NCBI GenBank assembly: GCA_027068485.1
Contig: JAMOSB010000014.1
Span: 1-58,384 of the forward strand
Origin: Sulfurovum sp.
GTDB taxonomy: Bacteria; Campylobacterota; Campylobacteria; Campylobacterales; Sulfurovaceae
Length of the DNA: 58,384 bases
Reading direction: 5' to 3'
A program made the translations under genes and the position numbers. The notes under the pieces are model-generated. The model searched no databases. It was not told the DNA's origin and was given only the letters and a program-made list of their open reading frames with translations. This document shows, one piece after another, positions 26,049 through 35,325 of this stretch (its first letter is position 1; every line of letters starts with the position of its first letter).

Positions 26049-26350
26049 TATCCCCTCATTTTTGCAAGATCATCAAGATCGAGCGTACCATGTTTTTTGT
26101 ACAATACAATCAAAATCCCCAGTCCAACGGCTACTTCACTCGCTGCAATAGCGATAATAAAGAAGGCAAACATCTGACCTGTCAAATCATTGTAGTAGTG
26201 TGAGATCGCTGCAAATGCGATATTGACCGCATTGAGCATCACCTCTGTTGCGAAGAAAAGCATCAAAAGATTTCTTCGTCGTAACACACCCACCAATCCA
26301 ATAGAGAAGATCAGTGCGGAGACGATAAGGTAGTGAGAAAGACCTATCAT
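26048..26350 (-). CDS. nuoK: NADH-quinone oxidoreductase subunit K
   Basis: The 100-residue, three-helix membrane subunit. It carries the conserved glutamates in the second and third helices (LMLFFATEVMLNAVNIAF and AIAASEVAVGLGILIVLY) that form part of the proton path. It overlaps nuoJ by 4 bases and nuoL by one. Length is normal. Confidence 0.96.
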   Translation of the reverse strand: MIGLSHYLIVSALIFSIGLVGVLRRRNLLMLFFATEVMLNAVNIAFAAISHYYNDLTGQMFAFFIIAIAASEVAVGLGILIVLYKKHGTLDLDDLAKMRG

Positions 26351-26913
26351 TTTTCATCCTTTTGTATCAAGATTTCATCAGCACTCATGTCTTCTGTAAG
26401 ACTCTGATCCATTTTTTTACCTGCGAGGATAATCCCTGCAATCATAGCAACGAGTAGCATCAAGGCAGCGACCTCAAAGGGGATAAGGTACTTCGTAAAG
26501 AGTACAATACCCACATCTTGTGCATTCCCTACCCCTTCATGCATCGGATAGAGTGCGGTGATCGCATCACTATGGATAGGGGCTGCAAACATCAATACCA
26601 ACACCAATGCACTCAAACCACCTAGTAAAAAGACCAACGCGGAATTGGTATTTTTCTCTTTGATATCGCGTGTTGCATCAAAGAACATCATCGCAAATGA
26701 GTAGAGTGCCATAACAGCCCCTACATATGCGATGAGCTGAACGACACCCAAAAAGTCTGCCCCCAAGATAAAGAAAAATCCTGAGATAAGTACCATACCT
26801 GCGGCAAGTGATGTCATAGCGTAGAGTATATTTTTACTCATAACTGTCACAAGGAAAAGCCCTATGGTTAAACCTGAAAATAGATAAAAAGCAACTACTT
26901 CATACATATTCAC
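26347..26913 (-). CDS. nuoJ: NADH-quinone oxidoreductase subunit J
   Basis: The 188-residue subunit has five transmembrane helices, including the conserved helix 3 VVQLIAYVGAVMALYSFAMM with the Tyr/Gly bulge seen in complex I structures. The C-terminal tail (DQSLTEDMSADEILIQKDEK) is polar and probably cytoplasmic. It follows nuoI with a 5-base gap. Confidence 0.95.
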   Translation of the reverse strand: MNMYEVVAFYLFSGLTIGLFLVTVMSKNILYAMTSLAAGMVLISGFFFILGADFLGVVQLIAYVGAVMALYSFAMMFFDATRDIKEKNTNSALVFLLGGLSALVLVLMFAAPIHSDAITALYPMHEGVGNAQDVGIVLFTKYLIPFEVAALMLLVAMIAGIILAGKKMDQSLTEDMSADEILIQKDEK

Positions 26914-26918
26914 TCCTC

Positions 26919-27542
26919 CTAATACGCCAGTGGCGTTTGTTTAATGTTCTCATCAGCATTTGGTGATACTGCACCAAACCCTTGATACTCTTGCTGTAGG
27001 TTCAACTGATCTACAGGGCTTAACATGTCTTCAAAGATAGAGAAACTCGCTCTCTGCTCTGAAGCTGTCTCATAGCGTTGCCCATGGACAATTGCCAACT
27101 CAGGACAGACCTCTGCACAGTATCCACAGAAGATACAGCGTCCAAAGTTGATGGTGTACTCACTCACCTCTTTGCGTTGATTCTCATCATAGCGTGTATC
27201 CATGGTGATACAGTTTGAGATACAGATCTTCTCACACAATCCACATCCGATACAACGATAGTGTCCACTCTCTAGGAGTCGAAGCATATCATGAATCGCA
27301 CGGTAGCGTGGAGAGATAGGCATCTTTTCAAACGGGTACTTCACGGTGTGCATATCATCAGCAAAGAGTGCTTTGACCATCGCCTTCATTACGACACCCA
27401 ATCCTACAAAAAGCTCTCCCTTCACGGTACGCTTTGCAACTTGCTTAAAGCGTTCCATTCCTGTTTGGGGTGAGACACCCACATCGAGTGTTTTGTAGTT
27501 TTGTGTTCCTACATTTCTGTTTTTAAATTGTTCTAAACCCAT
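26919..27542 (-). CDS. nuoI: NADH-quinone oxidoreductase subunit I (2x[4Fe-4S])
   Basis: The 207-residue peripheral-arm subunit carries clusters N6a and N6b. Both CxxCxxCxxxC motifs are complete: CIGCGLCEKIC and CIFCGYCAEVC. Electrons pass from here to NuoB. The first ~60 residues before the ferredoxin part are longer than in E. coli NuoI but similar to other Campylobacterota. It follows nuoH with a 9-base gap. Confidence 0.97.
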   Translation of the reverse strand: MGLEQFKNRNVGTQNYKTLDVGVSPQTGMERFKQVAKRTVKGELFVGLGVVMKAMVKALFADDMHTVKYPFEKMPISPRYRAIHDMLRLLESGHYRCIGCGLCEKICISNCITMDTRYDENQRKEVSEYTINFGRCIFCGYCAEVCPELAIVHGQRYETASEQRASFSIFEDMLSPVDQLNLQQEYQGFGAVSPNADENIKQTPLAY

Positions 27543-27551
27543 ACTTTCTCC

Positions 27552-28580
27552 TTATACCATCATCACAATACCAGTAATCACAACATTGATTACTGCAATT
27601 GGCATTAAGACTTTCCAACAGAGCCACATCAACTGATCTGGTCTGACATGAGGCCATGCTGCTCTTACCCATAACATCAAGAAAAAGAAGAATGCTACTT
27701 TTAAGAGTATCGCTAATCCAAGTGTCCCTTCACTGTACCCACCAAGGAAAACCACCGCTGCAATGATAGAGACCGTAATCATATTGGCATACTCTCCAAT
27801 GAAGAACATCCCCCATCGCATACCAGAGTACTCTGTTGCATATCCAGAGACAACCTCTGCTTCATGCTCAAGTAGGTCAAAAGGTGTTCTGTTGGTCTCC
27901 GCAAATCCTGCGATCAAGAAGAGGACAAATGCGACTGGCTGTTGCCAGATGAGCCACGAGGTAATCCCTCCTGCTTGATAGCTATTGAAGTCAACAAAAG
28001 AGAGTGATCCTACTAGCATAATAGGTGCAAGGATAGAGAGTCCTGTAACGACTTCATAACTCAAGAACTGAACTGCTGTTCTAGCTGAACCGATAATCCC
28101 CCACTTGTTTGCTTGTGACATCCCCGCAAGGAGTGGACCATAGAGTCCCGCTGCCATCATCCCAAGCACAAACAAAATCCCGATATTGAGATCCGCTGCA
28201 ATAGCGGGTACGAAAGTATCACCAAGCAGTGGTATCCAACTAGGGATAGTAAAGTCTGGGAATACAGGCACCGCGGCAAGAGCGATAAACGCAGTCGCTG
28301 CAGTGATAATCGGTGCAACCATAAAGATAAACTTATTGGCATTTTGTGGGACGATATCCTCTTTGGTAAAGAGTTTGATACCATCAGCCGCAAGTTGTAG
28401 CAACCCATAAGGTCCAACATGAAGTGGTCCCTGTCGTCGTTGCATCCAAGCGAGTACTTTTCTCTCAATAAATGTACCAAACCCAGCAATAGCAGAGATA
28501 ATTGCTAAGATGAGGATGGCTTTGATAAGCACACCTACCCATGTGACATGTGGTAGGGTTTCTACGAGTGTTGTTTCCAT
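27552..28580 (-). CDS. nuoH: NADH-quinone oxidoreductase subunit H
   Basis: The 342-residue membrane subunit joins the two arms and forms the quinone entry chamber. It has about eight helices. Signature stretches are FIERKVLAWMQRRQGPLHVG, the loop NRTPFDLLEHEAEVVSGYAT (charged quinone-site loop) and WVRAAWPHVRPDQLMWLCWK. It follows the second nuoG by one base. Confidence 0.97.
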   Translation of the reverse strand: METTLVETLPHVTWVGVLIKAILILAIISAIAGFGTFIERKVLAWMQRRQGPLHVGPYGLLQLAADGIKLFTKEDIVPQNANKFIFMVAPIITAATAFIALAAVPVFPDFTIPSWIPLLGDTFVPAIAADLNIGILFVLGMMAAGLYGPLLAGMSQANKWGIIGSARTAVQFLSYEVVTGLSILAPIMLVGSLSFVDFNSYQAGGITSWLIWQQPVAFVLFLIAGFAETNRTPFDLLEHEAEVVSGYATEYSGMRWGMFFIGEYANMITVSIIAAVVFLGGYSEGTLGLAILLKVAFFFFLMLWVRAAWPHVRPDQLMWLCWKVLMPIAVINVVITGIVMMV

Positions 28581-28581
28581 A

Positions 28582-31041
28582 TTACACCTTTCTCATTGTT
28601 ACTGTTTTGTATCTTGACTCACCAAAGAGAGTATAGACATCTTTCGCACTCTTAAAGTCTGATAGCTTGGTGATATCCCCTTCTATTTTGGGATCAACAA
28701 TCACATCTACTACCAGTGTCCCATTCTCAAAGACAATCTCGACCTTCTCACCTAGGCTCTCTGCTTTGGCAGGAGAGGCGTAGAGTCCAAAGGCTTCAAA
28801 GATCTCATGAGACTTATCGGTAAAGTCATTAAACTGTCGTGCAGGGTTACATCGGTAGACAATCTCACCCTCAAGCACTAGGCTCGTATCAAACTTCTCA
28901 ATCGTAGGCACAGCGACCTCACTACTCTCAACTTCAAGGAGGTAGCCACGATTCTCAACTCCCTCATTGGTATAGCCATTAGGTAGATCATCAAACGCAA
29001 CCGCTCTATACCCTTTAGCGGTAGGAAGTAGTGGTGTCCAGTCGATCGTTTCGCGTTGTCCCTCAATCAATACAGAGACGATATCATTGAGTTCGTACCC
29101 ACCATAGCTCAGTGCTGCATTGGTTGGAACAACACGCTTAGACATGGTAGTAAATGTCCCCTCTTGTTGGTTCATCGCTGGCATATCCAAGTCACCCTCT
29201 CCAAGAGCAGAGAGTCTAAAGTCACCATTCTCATTATACCCAATGGTGTACCCCTCTGCCTCATCATCAAGATCACAGATAAGAGCAACACCCAAGGCAT
29301 TGGATTTGGGTGGTGTCATCACCACATCAATCGTCGTACACTTCTCAATAAGCGCAATAAGGTGTGCGATATTTTCTGCTTTCTCATGATAGTAGAGATC
29401 CTCTCCTACCATCAGTGAGAATGACTCTTTTTTCTTCATCATCTTCGCAAAAGTCTCCTCAAACTTCTCCGCGTCACCACCAAGAAGCTCAACAAGTCCA
29501 TTACGCTCAACACTCACCTCTTTGGTTACCATCTCTGGTACCTTTTTGGTCACCTCTTTAGACTCACCTGTCTCCTCATCTACCACCGTCTCAGTGACGG
29601 ACTTCATCACCTTCTCTTTGATAGTTTTGGTCTCACTGCTCTTGAAGCTTGCGATATAAGCACTCACCTCTTCAGGTAGACGCATCGCATCTGCAAAGAG
29701 ATCAAGGAGGAGATAGAGTGCTGCCTCTTCGAGTCCTACTTTGTGTGTAAAGGAGAGGAGACTCTTCCCAAAAGTAGGGATAAGTGTATCCCCTACAGGG
29801 TGGAAGTAGAGTCCTGCCCCTTTATTCATCTTCTGTACATTATTGAAAGCGTACTTAAGCCCTGGGCTATCATTACGCATCGCTGTACCAATCGCTATCA
29901 CAAAATCACTCTGCTTCATAATCGTATCGGTATCGGTTGTATAGAGGCTATTGCCTGATGCGTCTTGATAGTATCCCAAGAACTTCTGGAACTTGCGTAC
30001 CTCAGGGTTGTAGAGCTTAATCCCCATCTGCTCCTTGAGACGCTGAAGCATTAGTGCCTCTTCATTGGTAATAACAGAGTTGAAACGCACTGTTTTTGCT
30101 TGTTTGAACGCTGCGACTGCCTTATCAAACGCCTCGGGGTCTTTGGTGACTCCACGGTTCTCAAAGTCATACGCAAAACGCGCCGCACCATCAAGGGAGA
30201 CATAGTTCCACTCATTAGTGACACGGAAGATCTTCTTCTCTCTATCCTCAATGGAGGCAGGTTTCGTCTCATAGAAGATCTGGAATCCATCAGAGGAGTG
30301 GGCAGATACCGCAGGGATGCGTGAGAGATCCCATGCGTTGGTGGTGTATTGGAAATCACGGCTTACCAATGCCCCGACAGGACAGACTGCCGCACACTCA
30401 CCACAATCAGAACACTCTGTAGACTCTGTCCCATTACTTGGAGCAATGACCGATTTTTGAAGCTTGTTCCACATCGCATAGGCATCTTTTGGCATACTTG
30501 CCTTATACTCCTTATCGAGTGCTTCTCCTCCGCGTTTGGTTGTCTTGAGTGCCGCGTCACCAATCATATCTTTACAGACAGTAACACAGCGTTCACAGAC
30601 GATACAGAGTCCTGCATCGTAGTGAAGTACAGAACTCCAATTTTTGTTCTCTCTTTTGGTATCGGGGATACGATAGGATTGAGAATCTACTCCCAACGCT
30701 AGGGTGTAGTTTTGGAGTTCACACTCCCCACTCTTGTCACATACACCACACTGAAGTGGGTGGTTGACATCATAGACCTCCATAATCGCTCGACGCTCTT
30801 GAAGAATTGTCGGTGTATCCACCGTGATCTCCATCCCCTCTTTGACTTTGGCATTACACGCATAGACCTGCTTACCATCAGCCTCTACCAAACAGATACG
30901 ACACGCGAGTGTTGGTGAACATCTTGTTAGGTAGCAGATTGCTGGAATAAAAACATCATTAGCACGCGCTGCATTGAGAATATATTCACCCTCATTAACT
31001 GCAAACTCTTTGCCATCAATTTTGATATTGACTTTACTCAT
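28582..31041 (-). CDS. nuoG: Second NuoG-like subunit, with an extra [4Fe-4S] motif and no N7 site
   Basis: The 819-residue paralogue keeps the [2Fe-2S] site (C36, C47, C50, C62) and the N5 site (H94, C98, C101, C107). Two complete four-Cys ferredoxin motifs follow: CIVCERCVTVC (C146-C156) and CSDCGECAAVC (C210-C220). The first NuoG has only one cluster there. In contrast, the N7 position reads AVSAHSSDGF with no cysteine. Residues ~467-513 are a highly charged K/E/V/T-rich insert absent from the first copy. The shared C-terminal signature DLDDEAEGYTIGYNENGDF shows common ancestry. It presumably sits in the electron-input arm and may give a second wiring route. Two bases separate it from the first nuoG. 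Confidence 0.9.
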   Translation of the reverse strand: MSKVNIKIDGKEFAVNEGEYILNAARANDVFIPAICYLTRCSPTLACRICLVEADGKQVYACNAKVKEGMEITVDTPTILQERRAIMEVYDVNHPLQCGVCDKSGECELQNYTLALGVDSQSYRIPDTKRENKNWSSVLHYDAGLCIVCERCVTVCKDMIGDAALKTTKRGGEALDKEYKASMPKDAYAMWNKLQKSVIAPSNGTESTECSDCGECAAVCPVGALVSRDFQYTTNAWDLSRIPAVSAHSSDGFQIFYETKPASIEDREKKIFRVTNEWNYVSLDGAARFAYDFENRGVTKDPEAFDKAVAAFKQAKTVRFNSVITNEEALMLQRLKEQMGIKLYNPEVRKFQKFLGYYQDASGNSLYTTDTDTIMKQSDFVIAIGTAMRNDSPGLKYAFNNVQKMNKGAGLYFHPVGDTLIPTFGKSLLSFTHKVGLEEAALYLLLDLFADAMRLPEEVSAYIASFKSSETKTIKEKVMKSVTETVVDEETGESKEVTKKVPEMVTKEVSVERNGLVELLGGDAEKFEETFAKMMKKKESFSLMVGEDLYYHEKAENIAHLIALIEKCTTIDVVMTPPKSNALGVALICDLDDEAEGYTIGYNENGDFRLSALGEGDLDMPAMNQQEGTFTTMSKRVVPTNAALSYGGYELNDIVSVLIEGQRETIDWTPLLPTAKGYRAVAFDDLPNGYTNEGVENRGYLLEVESSEVAVPTIEKFDTSLVLEGEIVYRCNPARQFNDFTDKSHEIFEAFGLYASPAKAESLGEKVEIVFENGTLVVDVIVDPKIEGDITKLSDFKSAKDVYTLFGESRYKTVTMRKV

Positions 31042-31043
31042 TA

Positions 31044-33302
31044 TTACCTCCCTGCCCTTTTAAAATCTAACCTGCTAAATCTATAAGAGGATAGCAAAGC
31101 CCCACTTAATCCCTTGTCATAAGTAGGGTTGAGTGCTATGGTCCCTTTCATAGATGTATCAATCTTAAACACACGATCAAACACTACACCATCAATAGTA
31201 TAGATAATCTGCTCGCCATCTTGTAGCTTGGTTGCCGTAGCAAACTGCTCAGATCCAACCAAAAAGCTCTCAGACTTCAACGCATCACACTTCGCGGTAA
31301 AGGCAGAGAACTGCTCTGTTGGATTACACTGATAGACAACTGCTCCATCAAACCCATCAATCTCGGTGATCTCTTCAAACTTTCGATCAACAGATGCCTT
31401 GATGCGTCTCAAGGGATAGCCACGATACTCTCGTCCAACACTATCAAAATAGTCAGGAAGATCATCAAAGGCTACAGATTGGAACCCTCGCTCTTGAGGA
31501 AGCAGTGGTGTATAATCAATCGTATACTCCTCCACCACCCCGAGGGCATTGGCGATATCATTGAGCGTGTATCCCCCATACGGTAGGGCAACATGCATCG
31601 GTACCACACGCTTATTGAGTGTGGTGAGTGTCCCCTCTTGTTGGTTCATCGCTGGCATATCCAAATCTCCATCACCCAAAGCACTGAGCGTAAAGTCAGC
31701 AGGGACATTATACCCTACCGTATACCCCTCAGCCTCATCATCAAGATCACAGATGAGTGATATACCCATAGCATTACCCGCAGGGGGTACACAGACGACA
31801 TTAAAGTCTGCAAAAGTCTCAAGGAGTGCTAAGATTTTGGCAATCTGCTCTGCTTGAGGATGGGCATAGAGATCACTCCCAATCACCAACGAGAAGCCAG
31901 ACTTTTTCTGTAGAGAGTTGGAGAGCATCTCTAGCTCTTCCTCCCCTACATTACTCTCCGCACTCAGATTACCGATATCGAGATCATCAAGGAAGCTACG
32001 CACCCCTTTGGGGAGCTCTACAGCCTGAAGAAGTTCAGAGACGAGTAGTGCAGCTACCCCCTCTTCACTCCCTGCTTCATACTTGATAAACTGTGTGACA
32101 ATCCCACTAAGCTCTCGATCTTCAATCGGATGCATATAGGCAACTCTTGCACGATGCCACTTACTTGCCATATTGATATGGTACTTCACCGAGGGAGCAT
32201 CATCATTGAGTCGACTCCCCATCACAATAATCACACGAGACTGAGCAATCTCCTCTAAGCTTCCACTATAGAGGCTCTTGCCTGTTACGCTACTATACGC
32301 GTCCATAAACTTCTGATAGGCTCGTGCTTCATGAGAGATGAGACGGTACCCCTTAGTCTGCTTGAGTGTTTGAAGTATCATCGCCTCTTCATTGGAGATT
32401 TGACTACTAAAGTGGATACTCTTTGCCGTTTGGAACGCCTCGATAGCGTGGCTAAACGCCTCTTTATCTTGGGTGACTCCTTCATTGGCATAGTCAAATC
32501 CATAGCGTCCCGCTCCACAAAGATTGGTAAACTCATAGGCATTAGTGACACGGTAGATCTTGTTGTTTTTGACCTCATAGGTCATCTGACATCCACCACC
32601 ACAGTGAGGGCAAGCACTCGGTATCTTCTCTAGCTCCCATGCGTTGGTCGTATATTTGAAGCTGGTATCGACCAATGCCCCAACAGGACAGACCGCCGCA
32701 GCTTCACCCAATGAGGCGTAGTTCTGCTCAGGTTTGGTGTTGACAATCGTGGATCCATACCCACCAAACTTCACCTTGAGTGCCTCATCTCCTGTGATCT
32801 CAGTGGAGACGCGTACACACTTCTCACACATAATACACAAAGAGGGGTCATAGGAGACATATCCCCAGTTTTCGATAGGACGGTGCTGATCACGGGCAGT
32901 AAATGCCTGCTCAGCTACACCAAACTCCATTGTCTTATTTTGAAGATCACACTCTCCACTCTTGTCACACACCCCACACTCAAGTGGGTGGTTGACATTG
33001 TAGAGTTTCATGATATTTTGACGCTCTTGATGAAGTGCTTGGTTGTTGGTACGGATCACTGCCCCATCAGTTGCTTTCTCTTGACACGAAAGGATCATCC
33101 CCTCTACACCCTCGACCTCTACCACACACATACGGCACGCCCCAATAGGCTGTACCTTGGTGAGGTAACACATGGTAGGGATATAGACCTCATGCTCTCT
33201 TGCAATCTCAAGAATAGTCTTACCAAAAGTGCTTTGAATTTTCTGACCATCAATTGTTACAGTAATTGCTTTACCTTTATTGATAGAATTGTGTTGACTC
33301 AT
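31044..33302 (-). CDS. nuoG: First NuoG subunit, with N1b, N4, N5 and N7 sites
   Basis: The 752-residue subunit has all four standard cluster sites: [2Fe-2S] N1b (C45, C56, C59, C73), N5 (H105, C109, C112, C118), N4 (C156, C159, C162, C205) and N7 (C231, C234, C238, C262, in CPHCGGGC and NLCGAGRYG). The C-terminal part is a molybdopterin-oxidoreductase-like fold without cofactor, as in all NuoG. It begins 13 bases after the NuoF/GltD fusion and is followed by a diverged second nuoG. It would carry electrons from the input module towards NuoI. Confidence 0.93.
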   Translation of the reverse strand: MSQHNSINKGKAITVTIDGQKIQSTFGKTILEIAREHEVYIPTMCYLTKVQPIGACRMCVVEVEGVEGMILSCQEKATDGAVIRTNNQALHQERQNIMKLYNVNHPLECGVCDKSGECDLQNKTMEFGVAEQAFTARDQHRPIENWGYVSYDPSLCIMCEKCVRVSTEITGDEALKVKFGGYGSTIVNTKPEQNYASLGEAAAVCPVGALVDTSFKYTTNAWELEKIPSACPHCGGGCQMTYEVKNNKIYRVTNAYEFTNLCGAGRYGFDYANEGVTQDKEAFSHAIEAFQTAKSIHFSSQISNEEAMILQTLKQTKGYRLISHEARAYQKFMDAYSSVTGKSLYSGSLEEIAQSRVIIVMGSRLNDDAPSVKYHINMASKWHRARVAYMHPIEDRELSGIVTQFIKYEAGSEEGVAALLVSELLQAVELPKGVRSFLDDLDIGNLSAESNVGEEELEMLSNSLQKKSGFSLVIGSDLYAHPQAEQIAKILALLETFADFNVVCVPPAGNAMGISLICDLDDEAEGYTVGYNVPADFTLSALGDGDLDMPAMNQQEGTLTTLNKRVVPMHVALPYGGYTLNDIANALGVVEEYTIDYTPLLPQERGFQSVAFDDLPDYFDSVGREYRGYPLRRIKASVDRKFEEITEIDGFDGAVVYQCNPTEQFSAFTAKCDALKSESFLVGSEQFATATKLQDGEQIIYTIDGVVFDRVFKIDTSMKGTIALNPTYDKGLSGALLSSYRFSRLDFKRAGR

Positions 33303-33315
33303 CTTATACCACCTA

Positions 33316-35325
33316 TCATACTGCTACCATCGAGATATAGTAACAACGCATGCATCGCTCTGCTTCGCTCATTGCTTCCTCTCCCGTGAAGCCTAAGTTG
33401 ACCTCTTTATTGTTTGTCTTCCGCTCCTCTACCCCAAGCTTTTCACTCTCTGCTCGTGGTAGTCCAGGCATCCAACCCGTAATCTTCTCTTTTTTATCGT
33501 AGACTCTTAAACGATTGAGGTGATCTTCCATAATCTCATCATCTAGCAGAGTACACTTACCATCATAGATATAACGGCTAATCACCGAAGCTGCTCTTCG
33601 TGCCTGTCCTACCGCATTGACAATCGTCATGGGTCCATACTCACAATCACCCGCAGCAAAGAGTCCCTCACGGGAGGTCATATAGTCTTTACCATTGGTA
33701 AGGATAGAGTTCCATGAGGTCATCTCTATATTCCACTCCTCTGGCAAGATCTGTGTATCGAGTGCTTGAGAGACCGCAGGGATAAGATAGTCACATGCTA
33801 TCTCAAAATCCCCATCTTCAATCTTGACCAGTTGTGCACGCCCACCATTAGGATCAGGGACAAGTTCAAACTTATTGACCTTGAGCTTGGTAATCTGCTC
33901 CCCATCATCATAGATCTCTTCAATCGCGGAGTGGAAGATAAACTCAACCCCCTCTTCGACAGCTTCATGATACTCTTCATAGGTCGTATTACGAATAATC
34001 GTCTTCTCATCACGACGGTAGAGCATAATCACCTTTTTGGCACCCTCACGAATAGAGCAACGCACCACATCCATAGAGGTAAATCCACCCCCAACACAGA
34101 CGACTGTCTTACCCTTGAGTTCGTTAGAGGCAGGAGATCCTATCTGATACTTATGCCAGAGGTTTACCTTATCTAGCATATCAATCGCACCCCAATATCC
34201 ACCCATTTTTGGGTTCTCATTGGCTGCACGCACCTTCTTGGAAAGTCTTGCTCCAAATCCAAGGAGGATCGCATCATACTCCGCTTCAATCTCTTTGAGT
34301 TTGGCTGCATCGACACGACAGTTGTTGGTGATACTCACCGCTTCCATCTCTAGTACCAAATCGATATCTTTTTGGTACTTGCCAATAGGCATACGATACT
34401 CAGGTACCCCAACAGCAACCTCACCCCCATTGACAGGAAGCTCCTCAAAGATATGAGAAGCGATCCCCTCAAGTGCGAGGTAGTACGCCGCCGTAAGTCC
34501 CGCAGGTCCTGCACCAATAATCGCTACCTTCTTCCCATCATTACGCAAGGGTTTGGGTTCTACAGGGTGAAGCCATGGAAGTTCATGATCGGTCTCATAG
34601 TCTGCTCCTAGACGCTTCAACTCCATAATAGAGATCGGTTCATCTAGGTTGGTACGACGACACGCATCTTCACACGGGTGTGGACAGACACGCCCACAGG
34701 TGTGTGCCAATGGCATCGTCTGGCGTGTCGCAGCAAGAGAGTCGGTAAAGAGCATATCTCGTACCCCCTCAATATACGCAGGGATATCGACATGTGCGGG
34801 ACACATATCGGTACAAGGAGCCGTCACCTTGGCGATATAGTTGATATCTCCTTGGTAGTGCTTGGAGGGGACTTGTGCATCGATACAGTAGTCAAACTGC
34901 TCTTTATAGTGCTCCATCAAATCCAAAATCGGCTTGGGTACGGTCTTTCCGATCTCACACTTAGAGGTGTTCATCATCGTACTAGAGATCTCTTTGAGGT
35001 GGGCGATATCATCATGTGAACCTGCCCCCCGTGCAATCTTATCGAGTAGATCATAGAGGATCCGTCCACCCCATCGTCCAGGGGTACACCGACCACACGC
35101 CTCAGAGTACTCTTGATACTGTGCCGCATACTTGTTTGCCAACTCTACCGCATCGATATCTTCATCAAAAATCGCAACACCATCCCACCCTATAAAGGCT
35201 TTGGCATCTCTATCGCCATGGTAGGTTTCAGGTAACTTAAAAGTGGATTGACTCAACTCGTCAAGAGGTTTACCGCGGTTATCAATAAACTCATCACGCC
35301 AAGTAGAGAATACTATACCTGACAT
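33316..35325 (-). CDS. NuoF-like [Fe-S] domain fused to GltD-like FAD/NAD(P)H oxidoreductase
   Basis: 669 residues in the nuoF place. Residues ~40-145 match the C-terminal iron-sulfur domain of NuoF: ACGRCTPGRWGG holds C77 and C80, and C123 follows in SKCEIGK. The third N3 ligand is Gly83 instead of Cys. The FMN/NADH Rossmann part of NuoF is absent. Residues ~165-260 form the GltD-type double-cluster domain (CTDMCPAHVDIPAY, CGRVCPHPCEDAC). Then come an FAD-binding GAGPAGLTAAYY (271), an NAD(P)-binding VGGGFTS (411) and the FAD closing motif GLFAAGDCEYGP (~554). A tail CMRCYY ends it. The layout suggests an alternative flavin input to complex I using NAD(P)H or another donor; this is inference. 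It overlaps the upstream small gene by one base. Confidence 0.88.
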   Translation of the reverse strand: MSGIVFSTWRDEFIDNRGKPLDELSQSTFKLPETYHGDRDAKAFIGWDGVAIFDEDIDAVELANKYAAQYQEYSEACGRCTPGRWGGRILYDLLDKIARGAGSHDDIAHLKEISSTMMNTSKCEIGKTVPKPILDLMEHYKEQFDYCIDAQVPSKHYQGDINYIAKVTAPCTDMCPAHVDIPAYIEGVRDMLFTDSLAATRQTMPLAHTCGRVCPHPCEDACRRTNLDEPISIMELKRLGADYETDHELPWLHPVEPKPLRNDGKKVAIIGAGPAGLTAAYYLALEGIASHIFEELPVNGGEVAVGVPEYRMPIGKYQKDIDLVLEMEAVSITNNCRVDAAKLKEIEAEYDAILLGFGARLSKKVRAANENPKMGGYWGAIDMLDKVNLWHKYQIGSPASNELKGKTVVCVGGGFTSMDVVRCSIREGAKKVIMLYRRDEKTIIRNTTYEEYHEAVEEGVEFIFHSAIEEIYDDGEQITKLKVNKFELVPDPNGGRAQLVKIEDGDFEIACDYLIPAVSQALDTQILPEEWNIEMTSWNSILTNGKDYMTSREGLFAAGDCEYGPMTIVNAVGQARRAASVISRYIYDGKCTLLDDEIMEDHLNRLRVYDKKEKITGWMPGLPRAESEKLGVEERKTNNKEVNLGFTGEEAMSEAERCMRCYYISMVAV

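Noticed and set aside
28582-33302. Recent tandem duplication of nuoG
   Set aside because: The two proteins differ in cluster ligands, length and a charged insert; only parts are closely alike. The duplication is old.
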